Shown one piece after another: positions 1-5,624 of a stretch of 5,624 nucleotides of DNA. The stretch comes from Halieaceae bacterium (lineage in GTDB: Bacteria; Pseudomonadota; Gammaproteobacteria; Pseudomonadales; Halieaceae), in contig PAGS01000059.1 of assembly GCA_002705465.1 (NCBI GenBank), forward strand, positions 1-5,624, in the 5' to 3' direction. A model generated the notes under the pieces. That model saw only the letters and a list, made by a program, of their open reading frames with translations, made no database searches and was not told where the DNA came from. Position numbers and translations under genes: made by a program. Position 1 is the stretch's first letter; each line of letters starts with the position of its first letter.

Positions 1-89
1 GCCTGATCCCGGACAAAGCCTCTGGCCACATCGAGCAGCATGCCCTGCTCCTCTGTGAGGCGGATCGATACATTTCCTAAGACTGACAT
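1..89 (-). CDS. Acyl-CoA dehydrogenase, N-terminal fragment (runs off the left edge)
   Basis: Only the first 29 codons are in the window. Seen: the product opens MSVLGNVSIRLTEEQ and continues with a helix ending in RGFVRDQ. This resembles the start of the acyl-CoA dehydrogenase N-terminal helical domain, where an 'LTEEQ..L.D.AR.FV' pattern is common. The ATG at 89 is preceded by AGGGGG (100-95) at 5-nt spacing. That site sits on the TAA stop of the upstream dehydrogenase gene, and only 10 bases separate stop and start, so the pair should be co-transcribed and probably translationally coupled. Known: heteromeric acyl-CoA dehydrogenases such as the mycobacterial FadE26-FadE27 and FadE28-FadE29 pairs are encoded by adjacent genes. 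Inferred: this is the partner subunit of the gene at 100-1302. The family call rests on a short stretch, and an unrelated helical start cannot be fully excluded. Confidence 0.72.
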   Translation of the reverse strand, partial: MSVLGNVSIRLTEEQGMLLDVARGFVRDQ

Positions 90-102
90 CCCGGCCCCCT
101 TA
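90..102 (-). promoter_or_regulatory. Ribosome binding site overlapping the upstream stop codon
   Basis: On the minus strand the sequence reads TAAGGGGGCCGGGATG. The TAA stop of the 400-aa dehydrogenase supplies the first A of the purine-rich AGGGGG site, which lies 5 nt before the ATG of the next dehydrogenase gene. This fixes the start of the truncated gene. It also suggests that ribosomes finishing the first gene pass directly to the second, which would keep the two subunits in balance. Confidence 0.7.
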
Positions 103-1302
103 CTTCGGCAGACCGAGCACGTGCTCGGCCACAATATTGGCCTGCACCTGGGTGGTGCCACCGCCGATGGTCGCGCCGAAGTTACTGAAGTAGGCGCGCT
201 GCCAGAATCCACCGCTCACCGCGTCAGCATCGCCAACGTAGAGCGCACTTTGCGCTCCCTGCTTGCTGGCGGTGTACTGCTTCATGCGGCGCTCATATTC
301 AGTCCCGCGGTATTTCACTGACAGCGCAAGGCCCATCGGGTAATCCGAGGTCAGGGCGGGAATAACCGACCTTCGACCGGTCAGTGAGAGCGCCTTGGCC
401 TCCATGATGAAGCCGACCAAATCGTCCCGGACGACTGGATCAGACAACAGCGGCTCACCGTCATGCTCCAGCTTGGAGAGCTCTTCGATCATGTCATCCA
501 CCTGGATCGTGACACCCCAGTAGCCGCTGGCCTGCCCCGCGGTGACACCGCGTTCGTATTCCAGTGTTTTCATGGCGACCATCCAACCGCCGCCCTCTTC
601 GCCCATGAGGCAACTCGCGGGTATGCGGGCATCGGTGAAGTACGTTTGGTTAAAACCATATTCGCCAGTGACTTTGCGGATGGGATGCGCCTCAACACCA
701 TCGATCTTCATGGGCGACAGGAAGAAAGACAGGCCATCATATTTGCGCTCGGTATTGGTGTTGGTGCGCGCCAGCAGAATCATGTGGTCAGCGTAATTCC
801 CGAGCGTCGTCCAGATTTTGGAGCCGTTAACCACGTAATCATCGCCGTCGTGCACGGCGCGGGTCTGTACAGCACCCAGATCGGAGCCATGATCGGGCTC
901 GGAAAAACCCTGGCACCAGATCTCCTCGCCCGAGAGGATGTTTTTGATGTATTTCCCTTTCTCTTCGTCGGTGCCCATGTCGAGCAACAGTGGACCAACC
1001 CAGTTCAGGCCAATAGTGTTAAAGATAATGGGCGCGTTGTGCTTCGCCAGTTCCTTGTCGACGATGTACTGATATGAGGGGTCTGCGCCCTGCCCACCAT
1101 ATTCGCTGGGCCAGTGCATACCGAGATAGCCAGCACTCCATAGCTTATGCTGCCACTCACGCAGAAAATCCAGCTGTTGCTCGGTACCGACCTCGAGGAA
1201 AGTCAGTGGCAGAAGGAAGCCGGGGTCTACCGGCACATTGTCCGACATCCACGCCGACACTTCCTCGCGAAACGCGTTAAGCGCCGCTTTATTATCACTC
1301 AT
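100..1302 (-). CDS. Acyl-CoA dehydrogenase, probable subunit of a heteromeric (FadE26/FadE29-type) enzyme
   Basis: A 400-aa flavoprotein of usual family length. It should remove two hydrogens from C2-C3 of an acyl-CoA, passing electrons from FAD to electron-transfer flavoprotein in the cytoplasm. Seen: N-terminal helical domain about 1-125; beta-barrel domain opening with GFSEPDHGSDL (132-142) and NGSKIWTT (159-166); C-terminal helical domain with IGGGTTQVQ (379-387) and the end VLGLPK. The medium-chain enzyme's catalytic Glu position (in 'YEGT') is a Gly here (about 381). E250 in LEYER lies where isovaleryl- and long-chain enzymes keep the base. The usual 'ER..FG..L...Q' FAD-contact motif is absent; PVVRDDL (289-295) stands in that region. 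Known: this pattern is typical of FadE26/FadE29-like subunits that work only with a partner. The ATG at 1302 was chosen because AGGAG (1314-1310) sits 7 nt upstream; the in-frame start at 1383 adds 27 residues that do not look like the family. The substrate is unproven. Confidence 0.9.
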   Translation of the reverse strand: MSDNKAALNAFREEVSAWMSDNVPVDPGFLLPLTFLEVGTEQQLDFLREWQHKLWSAGYLGMHWPSEYGGQGADPSYQYIVDKELAKHNAPIIFNTIGLNWVGPLLLDMGTDEEKGKYIKNILSGEEIWCQGFSEPDHGSDLGAVQTRAVHDGDDYVVNGSKIWTTLGNYADHMILLARTNTNTERKYDGLSFFLSPMKIDGVEAHPIRKVTGEYGFNQTYFTDARIPASCLMGEEGGGWMVAMKTLEYERGVTAGQASGYWGVTIQVDDMIEELSKLEHDGEPLLSDPVVRDDLVGFIMEAKALSLTGRRSVIPALTSDYPMGLALSVKYRGTEYERRMKQYTASKQGAQSALYVGDADAVSGGFWQRAYFSNFGATIGGGTTQVQANIVAEHVLGLPK

Positions 1303-1472
1303 GGTATTGCTCCTGCAGTCCCAGATTTTGTTGTTTGTCGATTTTTTTATTTGTATTCGCCGGCGCAGTTTGGCACACGGCATGCAAAATTGTCAGCAGT
1401 CGCCGCCGCCGCGATGCCCTGCTGTCAGCTCTGTTAGACGACACTCAAGGCGAGTCGCAAATGGTTCATGGC
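1303..1472 (-). other. 170-bp spacer between two dehydrogenase genes, with short repeats
   Basis: No convincing gene lies here. On the minus strand it holds, in order: a short hairpin at the upstream stop codon; two copies of GCTGACA (complement at 1423-1429 and 1391-1397, 32 bp apart) flanking a run of four CGC triplets (1401-1412); an A-rich stretch with seven As (1348-1342); and the ribosome binding site AGGAG (1314-1310). CAGCAG (1394-1399) and CTGCTG (1419-1424) could pair as a long-loop stem followed by TTTT, but this is weak as a terminator. A -10-like TACAAA (1355-1350) has no matching -35 box. The gap is long enough for a separate promoter for the downstream pair, but I cannot point to one with confidence. 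Confidence 0.4.
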
Positions 1473-1500
1473 CTAGAGGCCATATTGCCTCGTAGCGAGG
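1468..1500 (-). repeat. Two tandem small hairpins across a stop codon
   Basis: Two perfect inverted repeats lie 4 nt apart. CCTCG/CGAGG (1488-1492 and 1496-1500) has a 3-nt loop and falls in the last coding triplets of the 388-aa dehydrogenase. ATGGCCT/AGGCCAT (1468-1474 and 1477-1483) has a 2-nt loop and spans its TAG stop. Neither is followed by a T-run on the minus strand, so an intrinsic terminator is not supported. They could protect or pause the transcript 3' end, or be chance. Confidence 0.35.
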
Positions 1501-2639
1501 TCGCGCATGATTTCTTCGGAGCCTCCGCCAATGGCGTTCACCCGCACCTCGCGATAAATCCTCTCGACCCGATTACCTCTCATATACCCCAGCCCGCCAA
1601 GAATTTGCATTGCCTCTCGCGCGCAGAACTCCATCACTTCGCTCGCTTGAACCTTGAGTAACGCGATATCACCGGGATTAGGGGTGCCGGCCTCTATCGA
1701 TTCGTAGCACAAGCGAATGTAGGCCTGGGTGGCGTTGAGCTGTTGCTTCATCTGCGCAATTTTGTGGCGGATCACCTGATGATCCGCCAAGCGCTTGCCG
1801 AACGTTTTACGCTCTGTTGCCCACGCAACTGCCTCTTCAAGGCAGACCCGGCCATAGGCCTCCATCGCCGCCGCCATGCCCATGCGCTCGCTGTTAAAGT
1901 TAGTCATGATGACCCTGAAGCCTTCGTTCTCTGCGCCGATTAGATTGGCAACGGGCACACGCACCTCATCGAAGTAGAGTGTCGCCGTATCTGACGCCCA
2001 CCAGCCCATTTTGCGATCCAAGGGCGTGCGGGAGAAACCCTCGGCATCCGTCGGGATGAGCAACATCGAGACGCCGCCAGCGCCAGATCCGCCAGTTCGT
2101 ACAGCGGTCGACACCCAATTAGCGCGCATGCCGCCCGTAATGTAGGTTTTGCTACCGCTGACCACGAAGTGATCGCCGTCGCGCACCGCGGTGGTGGACA
2201 GATTGGCCACATCCGAGCCGCCGCCTGGCTCGGTAATGCCCAGCGAAATCCATTTCTCCCCGTTGAGGACCGGCGGCGCCACCTTTGCCTGCATCCACCC
2301 AGGCCCCCAGTTGATAACCGGGGGGAGACCAATGCCATGAACCATGAGTGATGCGCTGATACCCCCTGCGCCCACCCTCGAAAGTTCCTCATTCACGATC
2401 CAGGAGTGCCAACTGTCGGCGGAGGTTCCGCCGAACTGCTCGGGGTATCCCAGCCCCAAGAGCCCCACCTCGGCCGCTTTCGGCCACAGCTCATTGGGGA
2501 TGGCTCCCGCCTCATCCCAGTCATCGGCAAAGGGCATGATCTCGGTATCGATAAAACGGCGAAGCGCCCCCCGCCACGCGTCATGTTCCTCGGTGAAGTG
2601 CGGGTTGGCTAAACGCGCGCTGTCAAAATCAAGACTCAT
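1473..2639 (-). CDS. Acyl-CoA dehydrogenase, complete single-chain type
   Basis: A 388-aa FAD enzyme catalysing alpha,beta-dehydrogenation of an acyl-CoA, with electrons passing to electron-transfer flavoprotein. Seen: N-terminal helical domain about 10-125, with LGYPEQFGG (63-71); ITEPGGGSD (135-143) and VSGSKTYITGG (160-170) in the barrel domain; ERKTFGKRLADHQ (276-288), the complete FAD-contact motif of homotetrameric members; ILGGLGYMRG (346-355); and IGGGSEEIMRD (370-380) near the end. Gly372 falls at the catalytic Glu position of the medium-chain enzyme. E251 in NSERMG is the likely base, as in isovaleryl- and long-chain types. Known: members with this layout act on branched, isoprenoid or aromatic-chain acyl-CoAs as well as straight chains, so the substrate cannot be read off. 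AAGGA (2651-2647) lies 7 nt before the ATG. It is first in the leftward dehydrogenase cluster and divergent from hemH. Family certain, substrate unknown. Confidence 0.93.
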   Translation of the reverse strand: MSLDFDSARLANPHFTEEHDAWRGALRRFIDTEIMPFADDWDEAGAIPNELWPKAAEVGLLGLGYPEQFGGTSADSWHSWIVNEELSRVGAGGISASLMVHGIGLPPVINWGPGWMQAKVAPPVLNGEKWISLGITEPGGGSDVANLSTTAVRDGDHFVVSGSKTYITGGMRANWVSTAVRTGGSGAGGVSMLLIPTDAEGFSRTPLDRKMGWWASDTATLYFDEVRVPVANLIGAENEGFRVIMTNFNSERMGMAAAMEAYGRVCLEEAVAWATERKTFGKRLADHQVIRHKIAQMKQQLNATQAYIRLCYESIEAGTPNPGDIALLKVQASEVMEFCAREAMQILGGLGYMRGNRVERIYREVRVNAIGGGSEEIMRDLATRQYGL

Positions 2640-2685
2640 GGTCAGGTCCTTTCAATGGCTGCGGGGATCTAGGGGCTTTGACCCG

Positions 2686-2695
2686 AAAGGCCTTT
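2686..2695. promoter_or_regulatory. Perfect 10-bp palindrome, possible operator
   Basis: AAAGGCCTTT is a perfect inverted repeat. It sits just downstream of the candidate leftward -10 box (2696-2701), about where transcription of the dehydrogenase gene would begin. A regulator bound here could block that promoter. A 10-bp palindrome can also arise by chance, and it matches no operator that I recognise. Confidence 0.25.
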
Positions 2696-2724
2696 GTTTT
2701 ACGCATTGATCAAGGGCGAGTCAA
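2696..2724 (-). promoter_or_regulatory. Candidate promoter for the acyl-CoA dehydrogenase cluster
   Basis: On the minus strand, TTGACT (2724-2719, five of six matches to the sigma-70 -35 box) is followed after exactly 17 nt by TAAAAC (2701-2696, four of six at -10). Transcription would start near 2689, giving a leader of about 50 nt before the ATG at 2639. It overlaps the candidate hemH promoter reading the other way. Confidence 0.45.
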
Positions 2725-2743
2725 TTCGCGTATAAGATACAAT
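2706..2743 (+). promoter_or_regulatory. Candidate promoter for hemH
   Basis: TATAAG (2731-2736) and, overlapping its downstream side, TACAAT (2738-2743) each match five of six -10 positions. TTGATC (2706-2711) is the best -35 box, but its spacing to TATAAG is 19 nt, longer than ideal, and no good -35 fits TACAAT. TTGATCAA (2706-2713) is also an 8-bp palindrome. The leader before the ATG at 2807 would be about 60 nt. Confidence 0.42.
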
Positions 2744-2806
2744 CGCGGCCCGAAGCCAGTCACGCTCGGGCGTCAAGATCAGAGAGTCAGCGCTCAGGAA
2801 TCCACT

Positions 2807-3889
2807 ATGAAATACCTCGGGCAGTCCGATTATCAGCATGCGACGGTGCCGCGTATCGGTGTCCTGCTGACCAATCTTGGTACTCCTGAAGCGCCCACGG
2901 CTAAAGCACTGAGACCCTACCTAAAACAGTTTCTGTGGGATCCCCGTGTCGTAGAGGTGCCGCGACCGATTTGGTGGCTGATTCTGAATGGCATTATCCT
3001 CAACACGCGCCCCAAACGATCTGCAGAGGCCTACTCCGCAGTCTGGAACGAGCGGGGCTCCCCCTTGCTGGCGCACCTCGAGGATCAGGTCACGGGAGTG
3101 TCTGAGCATCTAAAGGCCCGGCACGGAGACCAGTTCGTCGTGCGGGGTGCGATGCGCTACGGTTCACCCTCCATCGCCGATGTCCTGACAGAGATGTTCG
3201 ATGCGGGCGTTCAGAAACTGGTGGTCTTACCGCTCTACCCCCAGTACGGTGGCCCTACCACTGGCTCGACATTTGACGAGGTGAGCAGTGACCTGGCGCG
3301 AAGACGGTGGCTACCCGCACTGCGTTTTATCAGCTCCTATCACGATGATCCCCGCTACATCGCCGCCCTTGCAGACAGCATTCGCGCACATTGGGAGACA
3401 CATGGGCGCGCGGACAAATTGTTGCTGTCCTATCATGGTATGCCCAAGCGGTATCTTACCGAGGGCGATCCGTACCACTGCCAGTGCCACAAAACCTCGC
3501 GACTGATTGGAGAACAGCTCGAGCTGTCTGAGGAGGAGATGATCACGACCTTCCAATCTCGTTTTGGCCGAGAGGAATGGCTGCAACCCTACACTGACGA
3601 GACGCTACAAAATCTGCCTGGCGAGGGCGTCACCTCGGTACAGGTGGTTTGCCCCGGCTTCTCTGCCGACTGCCTTGAGACCATTGAGGAAATTGGCATG
3701 GAGAACCGAGACTTCTTTCTAGAGGCAGGCGGCACTCGCTACGAGTACATACCGTGCCTGAACGCACAGGACCGCCACCTGAGCGCCCTGACTGATGTGA
3801 TTAGCGAAGAATTGGCAGGCTGGCTTAACAGCGAGCAGAACCCGGAACGCACAGACCAGTTGGCGCGCCAGCTCGGCTCACGCCGCTAG
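2807..3889 (+). CDS. hemH: Ferrochelatase (protoporphyrin IX ferrochelatase)
   Basis: Inserts Fe2+ into protoporphyrin IX, the last step of protoheme synthesis; normally a soluble or membrane-associated cytoplasmic enzyme. The product is 360 aa, a little longer than the E. coli enzyme. Seen: the N-terminal strand and loop GVLLTNLGTPEAP (18-30), YSAVWNERGSPL (76-87), LPLYPQYGG (141-149), LSYHGMPKRY (207-216) with the metal-binding catalytic His at H210, and CPGFSADCLETIEEI (282-296) with the conserved acidic E291. Cysteines are C225, C227, C282, C289 and C317. The C225-x-C227 pair in DPYHCQCHKT is a form I associate with other proteobacterial ferrochelatases. There is no animal-type C-terminal cysteine cluster. 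The ATG at 2807 was chosen because AGGA (2796-2799) lies 7 nt upstream and the family N-terminus starts here; the in-frame TTG at 2678 would add 43 residues lying over the promoter region. It is divergent from the dehydrogenases and convergent with the metal transporter, 6 bp apart. Confidence 0.96.
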   Translation: MKYLGQSDYQHATVPRIGVLLTNLGTPEAPTAKALRPYLKQFLWDPRVVEVPRPIWWLILNGIILNTRPKRSAEAYSAVWNERGSPLLAHLEDQVTGVSEHLKARHGDQFVVRGAMRYGSPSIADVLTEMFDAGVQKLVVLPLYPQYGGPTTGSTFDEVSSDLARRRWLPALRFISSYHDDPRYIAALADSIRAHWETHGRADKLLLSYHGMPKRYLTEGDPYHCQCHKTSRLIGEQLELSEEEMITTFQSRFGREEWLQPYTDETLQNLPGEGVTSVQVVCPGFSADCLETIEEIGMENRDFFLEAGGTRYEYIPCLNAQDRHLSALTDVISEELAGWLNSEQNPERTDQLARQLGSRR

Positions 3890-3895
3890 CGTCGC

Positions 3896-4741
3896 TCAGT
3901 GTGCGGGCTCCAGAAAGCCCAGAGTGAAGGCAATACCCACCCCCAGCAAAAAGAGCAGTGTCAGCCTGAGTCGGTCATGACTGTGAAACTGCACCTCGGG
4001 TAGCAGGTCACCTAATGCAATACAGATGAAGGCACCCGCGGCGAACGCCAGCGCGGCGGGCAGTAACCCTTCGTGGGTAGCGAGGGATGATGCACCGAAG
4101 TAAAACAGTGCCGCAGTGAGCGGGCACAATAATGCAAAGACGATTGCCGCGCTCCAGCGACTGAATGAGGACCACCCTCTTGCACCCATTACTGTCTCGA
4201 TCGACAGGGCATCCAGCGGCTTGTGAAGCAGTATCGCGAGAAATACGCCTATACCAGCGAACGTCACACCTGGCACCGCACCGATGAGCACCGCCCCGAG
4301 GGCAATGCCATCGACAACCGTATGGACACAAAGTCCTGCGAACAGCCCAATGGTGCCCATTGCCTGCTCGGGCAGGTGGGCATGATCGTGGGCGTGGGCG
4401 TGATGGTGCTCATCAGGGGACGCCAGGTCACAGTCCGCCGCCGCGCTCGCAAAATCATGCTGGTGAAAATGAAACCAACGCAGTAACAGCAACATGAAGA
4501 TGAGACCCGACAGCGTCCAAATCATGACCGTATCAATTGCCCCCGCTGCGACAAAGGCGTGCGGTATCAAATGGAGCAAGGCCGCTCCCAGCATGAGCCC
4601 GGATATCAGGCTCAATACCATTTGGGTGCGATTATGGGTCATGCGCAGCAGCCTCGGCAGGCCACTCCCCAGCAGGGAAGCAAGGAACAGCGCAGTGCCA
4701 TATAGCAGGAGTAGAAATGCCCCACTCACCACGCTAGCCAC
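3896..4741 (-). CDS. ZIP-family divalent metal transporter
   Basis: An inner-membrane protein of up to 281 aa, expected to bring Zn2+ or another divalent metal into the cytoplasm. Seen: eight likely membrane segments, at about 6-24, 40-60, 70-90, 128-150, 158-180, 195-217, 226-247 and 259-276. A loop between segments 3 and 4 (91-122) carries ten His, including [11 protein letters not shown]. Segment 4 has [10 protein letters not shown] (H140, D144) and segment 5 has HKPLDALS (H173, K174, D177), the metal-path positions of the family; segment 7 ends in GDLLPE (244-249). K174 sits where many ZIPs have an acidic or polar ligand of the second metal site, as in ZIP9-like members. The start is uncertain. 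GTG at 4741 overlaps the proB stop by 8 bp. GTG at 4732 gives 278 aa and has GGTGG (4746-4742) 9 nt upstream; GTG at 4729 is also possible. There is no early ATG. Family clear; metal and direction inferred. Confidence 0.9.
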   Translation of the reverse strand: MASVVSGAFLLLLYGTALFLASLLGSGLPRLLRMTHNRTQMVLSLISGLMLGAALLHLIPHAFVAAGAIDTVMIWTLSGLIFMLLLLRWFHFHQHDFASAAADCDLASPDEHHHAHAHDHAHLPEQAMGTIGLFAGLCVHTVVDGIALGAVLIGAVPGVTFAGIGVFLAILLHKPLDALSIETVMGARGWSSFSRWSAAIVFALLCPLTAALFYFGASSLATHEGLLPAALAFAAGAFICIALGDLLPEVQFHSHDRLRLTLLFLLGVGIAFTLGFLEPAH

Positions 4742-5624
4742 CCACCAGATTATCCCGGTGAATCAGTTCCTCCTCGCCGCGATAGCCCAGTACCGATTCG
4801 ATATCGGCAGAACCCTTCCCGGCTAGTGCTCTGGCCTCCTCACTCGAGTAATTTACGAGGCCTCGCGCACGCTCCCGACCTGCGCTGTCAACGCAGGAGA
4901 CCAGATCACCGCGCTGAAAATCCCCCGAAACAATGACGACACCAATCGGTAACAGCGATCGCCCCTGATCCGAGACACCCCTGACAGCGCCATCATCCAG
5001 CACCAATTTGCCCTGTGCATGCAGCAGGCTGGCCAGCCACTGCTTTCGTGCACTTTGTGGCCGGCGATGCGTTTGGAGAAAAGTCCCTAGCGGCACACCC
5101 TTAGCAATTTGCGCAATGACATCTGGTTGCCGTCCATTGGCAATGACCGTGGCGGTGCCTGAACGGGCCGCGAGACGCGCCGCACTCAATTTGGTCGCCA
5201 TCCCACCGCGACCCAGAGCGCTACCCTCGCCCGCCATTGCATCCAGCGCGCTGTCGTGAACGTCTGCGGTCTGGATCAGCTGCGCATCCGCGGCGTGCCG
5301 TGGGTCACTGTCCATTAAGCCGTCCTGATCGGTGAGGATCAGTAACGCATCGGCATCCACCAAATTAGCCACCAGTGCTGCCAGCGTATCGTTGTCCCCG
5401 AGTCGGATTTCATCGGTGACGACCGTATCGTTCTCGTTGACGATCGGCAGCACGTTCATGGCCAACAGCGTGCTGAGTGTGCTGCGAGCGTTGAGGTAGC
5501 GATCCCGGGCGCGCACGTCCGCATGGCTCAACAAAATCTGTGCCGTGGTCACACTGTGGGGGCTGAGATGCTCCTCGTAGGCGCGCACCAGCGCCGACTG
5601 CCCAACCGCAGCGGCGGCTTGGGA
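4734..5624 (-). CDS. proB: Glutamate 5-kinase with PUA domain (start beyond the right edge)
   Basis: Phosphorylates glutamate to gamma-glutamyl phosphate with ATP, the first and usually proline-inhibited step of proline synthesis, in the cytoplasm. The visible 296 residues begin [12 protein letters not shown], matching the E. coli enzyme at about residue 74, so roughly 70-75 N-terminal residues, including the first nucleotide-binding glycine loop, lie outside. Seen, numbered from the edge: LNARSTL (44-50); INENDTV with EIRLGDND (61-79), the glutamate-binding region; [15 protein letters not shown] (95-109); GRGGMATKL (138-146), an ATP-site element; and a C-terminal PUA domain about 206-290, with SLLPIG (223-228), RGLVNYSS (254-261) and IESVLGY (275-281). 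The total length fits the two-domain form of about 370 aa. The reading frame is open to the edge; GTG at 5588 is an internal Val codon, not the start. Its stop overlaps or abuts the ZIP gene start, implying one transcript. Confidence 0.96.
   Translation of the reverse strand, partial: SQAAAAVGQSALVRAYEEHLSPHSVTTAQILLSHADVRARDRYLNARSTLSTLLAMNVLPIVNENDTVVTDEIRLGDNDTLAALVANLVDADALLILTDQDGLMDSDPRHAADAQLIQTADVHDSALDAMAGEGSALGRGGMATKLSAARLAARSGTATVIANGRQPDVIAQIAKGVPLGTFLQTHRRPQSARKQWLASLLHAQGKLVLDDGAVRGVSDQGRSLLPIGVVIVSGDFQRGDLVSCVDSAGRERARGLVNYSSEEARALAGKGSADIESVLGYRGEEELIHRDNLVGG

Noticed and set aside
463..1077. Long plus-strand open frame antisense to the dehydrogenase
   Set aside because: It mirrors the dehydrogenase codons, shows no recognisable domain, and has no independent support; long antisense frames are common in G+C-rich genes.
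1303..1383. N-terminal extension of the 400-aa dehydrogenase to 1383
   Set aside because: The added residues are basic and low in family likeness, while ATG 1302 has AGGAG at 7-nt spacing.
1391..1427. Terminator-like stem (CAGCAG/CTGCTG) followed by TTTT on the minus strand
   Set aside because: The stem is short, has a mismatch, and its loop is about 19 nt; too weak to call an intrinsic terminator.
2678..2806. N-terminal extension of ferrochelatase from an in-frame TTG
   Set aside because: The extra 43 residues do not resemble the family N-terminus and would cover the likely promoter; ATG 2807 has a well-placed AGGA.
3861..3870. TGGCGCGCCA palindrome near the 3' end of hemH
   Set aside because: It lies wholly in coding sequence of a G+C-rich gene and has no T-run or partner site; chance is the simplest explanation.
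4223..4486. Plus-strand frame antisense to the His-rich loop of the ZIP gene
   Set aside because: Its low-complexity Val/Arg/Gly-rich product is the complement of the His-rich loop codons, not a gene.

Overview
The window holds six genes: four complete or nearly complete, and two cut by the window edges. It looks like chromosomal DNA of a moderately G+C-rich gammaproteobacterium. The proB and hemH products read as ordinary proteobacterial enzymes, start sites carry good AGGAG-type ribosome binding sites, and the genes are tightly packed. A marine, lipid- or steroid-using lineage is plausible from the acyl-CoA dehydrogenase types, but I cannot assign a genus. I see no mobile elements, tRNA or rRNA genes, or CRISPR arrays.

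Left block, minus strand (about 1-2639): three acyl-CoA dehydrogenase genes run in the same direction. The first (1473-2639) is a complete single-chain enzyme of usual form. After a 170-bp gap comes a second (100-1302). It has the active-site features of the family but lacks the arginine/phenylalanine FAD-contact motif. Ten bases beyond its stop, a third gene (1-89) begins and runs out of the window, with its ribosome binding site on the stop codon of the second. This layout matches the two-subunit (alpha2beta2) acyl-CoA dehydrogenases known from steroid side-chain degradation in actinobacteria. I infer that genes two and three make one heteromeric enzyme for a bulky or branched acyl-CoA.

Middle (2640-2806): a 167-bp divergent control region between the first dehydrogenase gene and hemH. 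It has back-to-back candidate promoters whose elements interleave, and two perfect short palindromes.

Right block: hemH (ferrochelatase, last step of protoheme synthesis) reads rightwards. It ends 6 bp from the end of a leftward gene for a ZIP-family metal transporter with a histidine-rich loop. That transporter gene starts on or next to the stop codon of proB (glutamate 5-kinase, first step of proline synthesis), which runs in from the right edge, so the two are probably co-transcribed and translationally coupled.

Nothing here is clearly a new system. The best leads are the predicted split acyl-CoA dehydrogenase, the altered metal-site residues of the ZIP protein, and the compact divergent control region.
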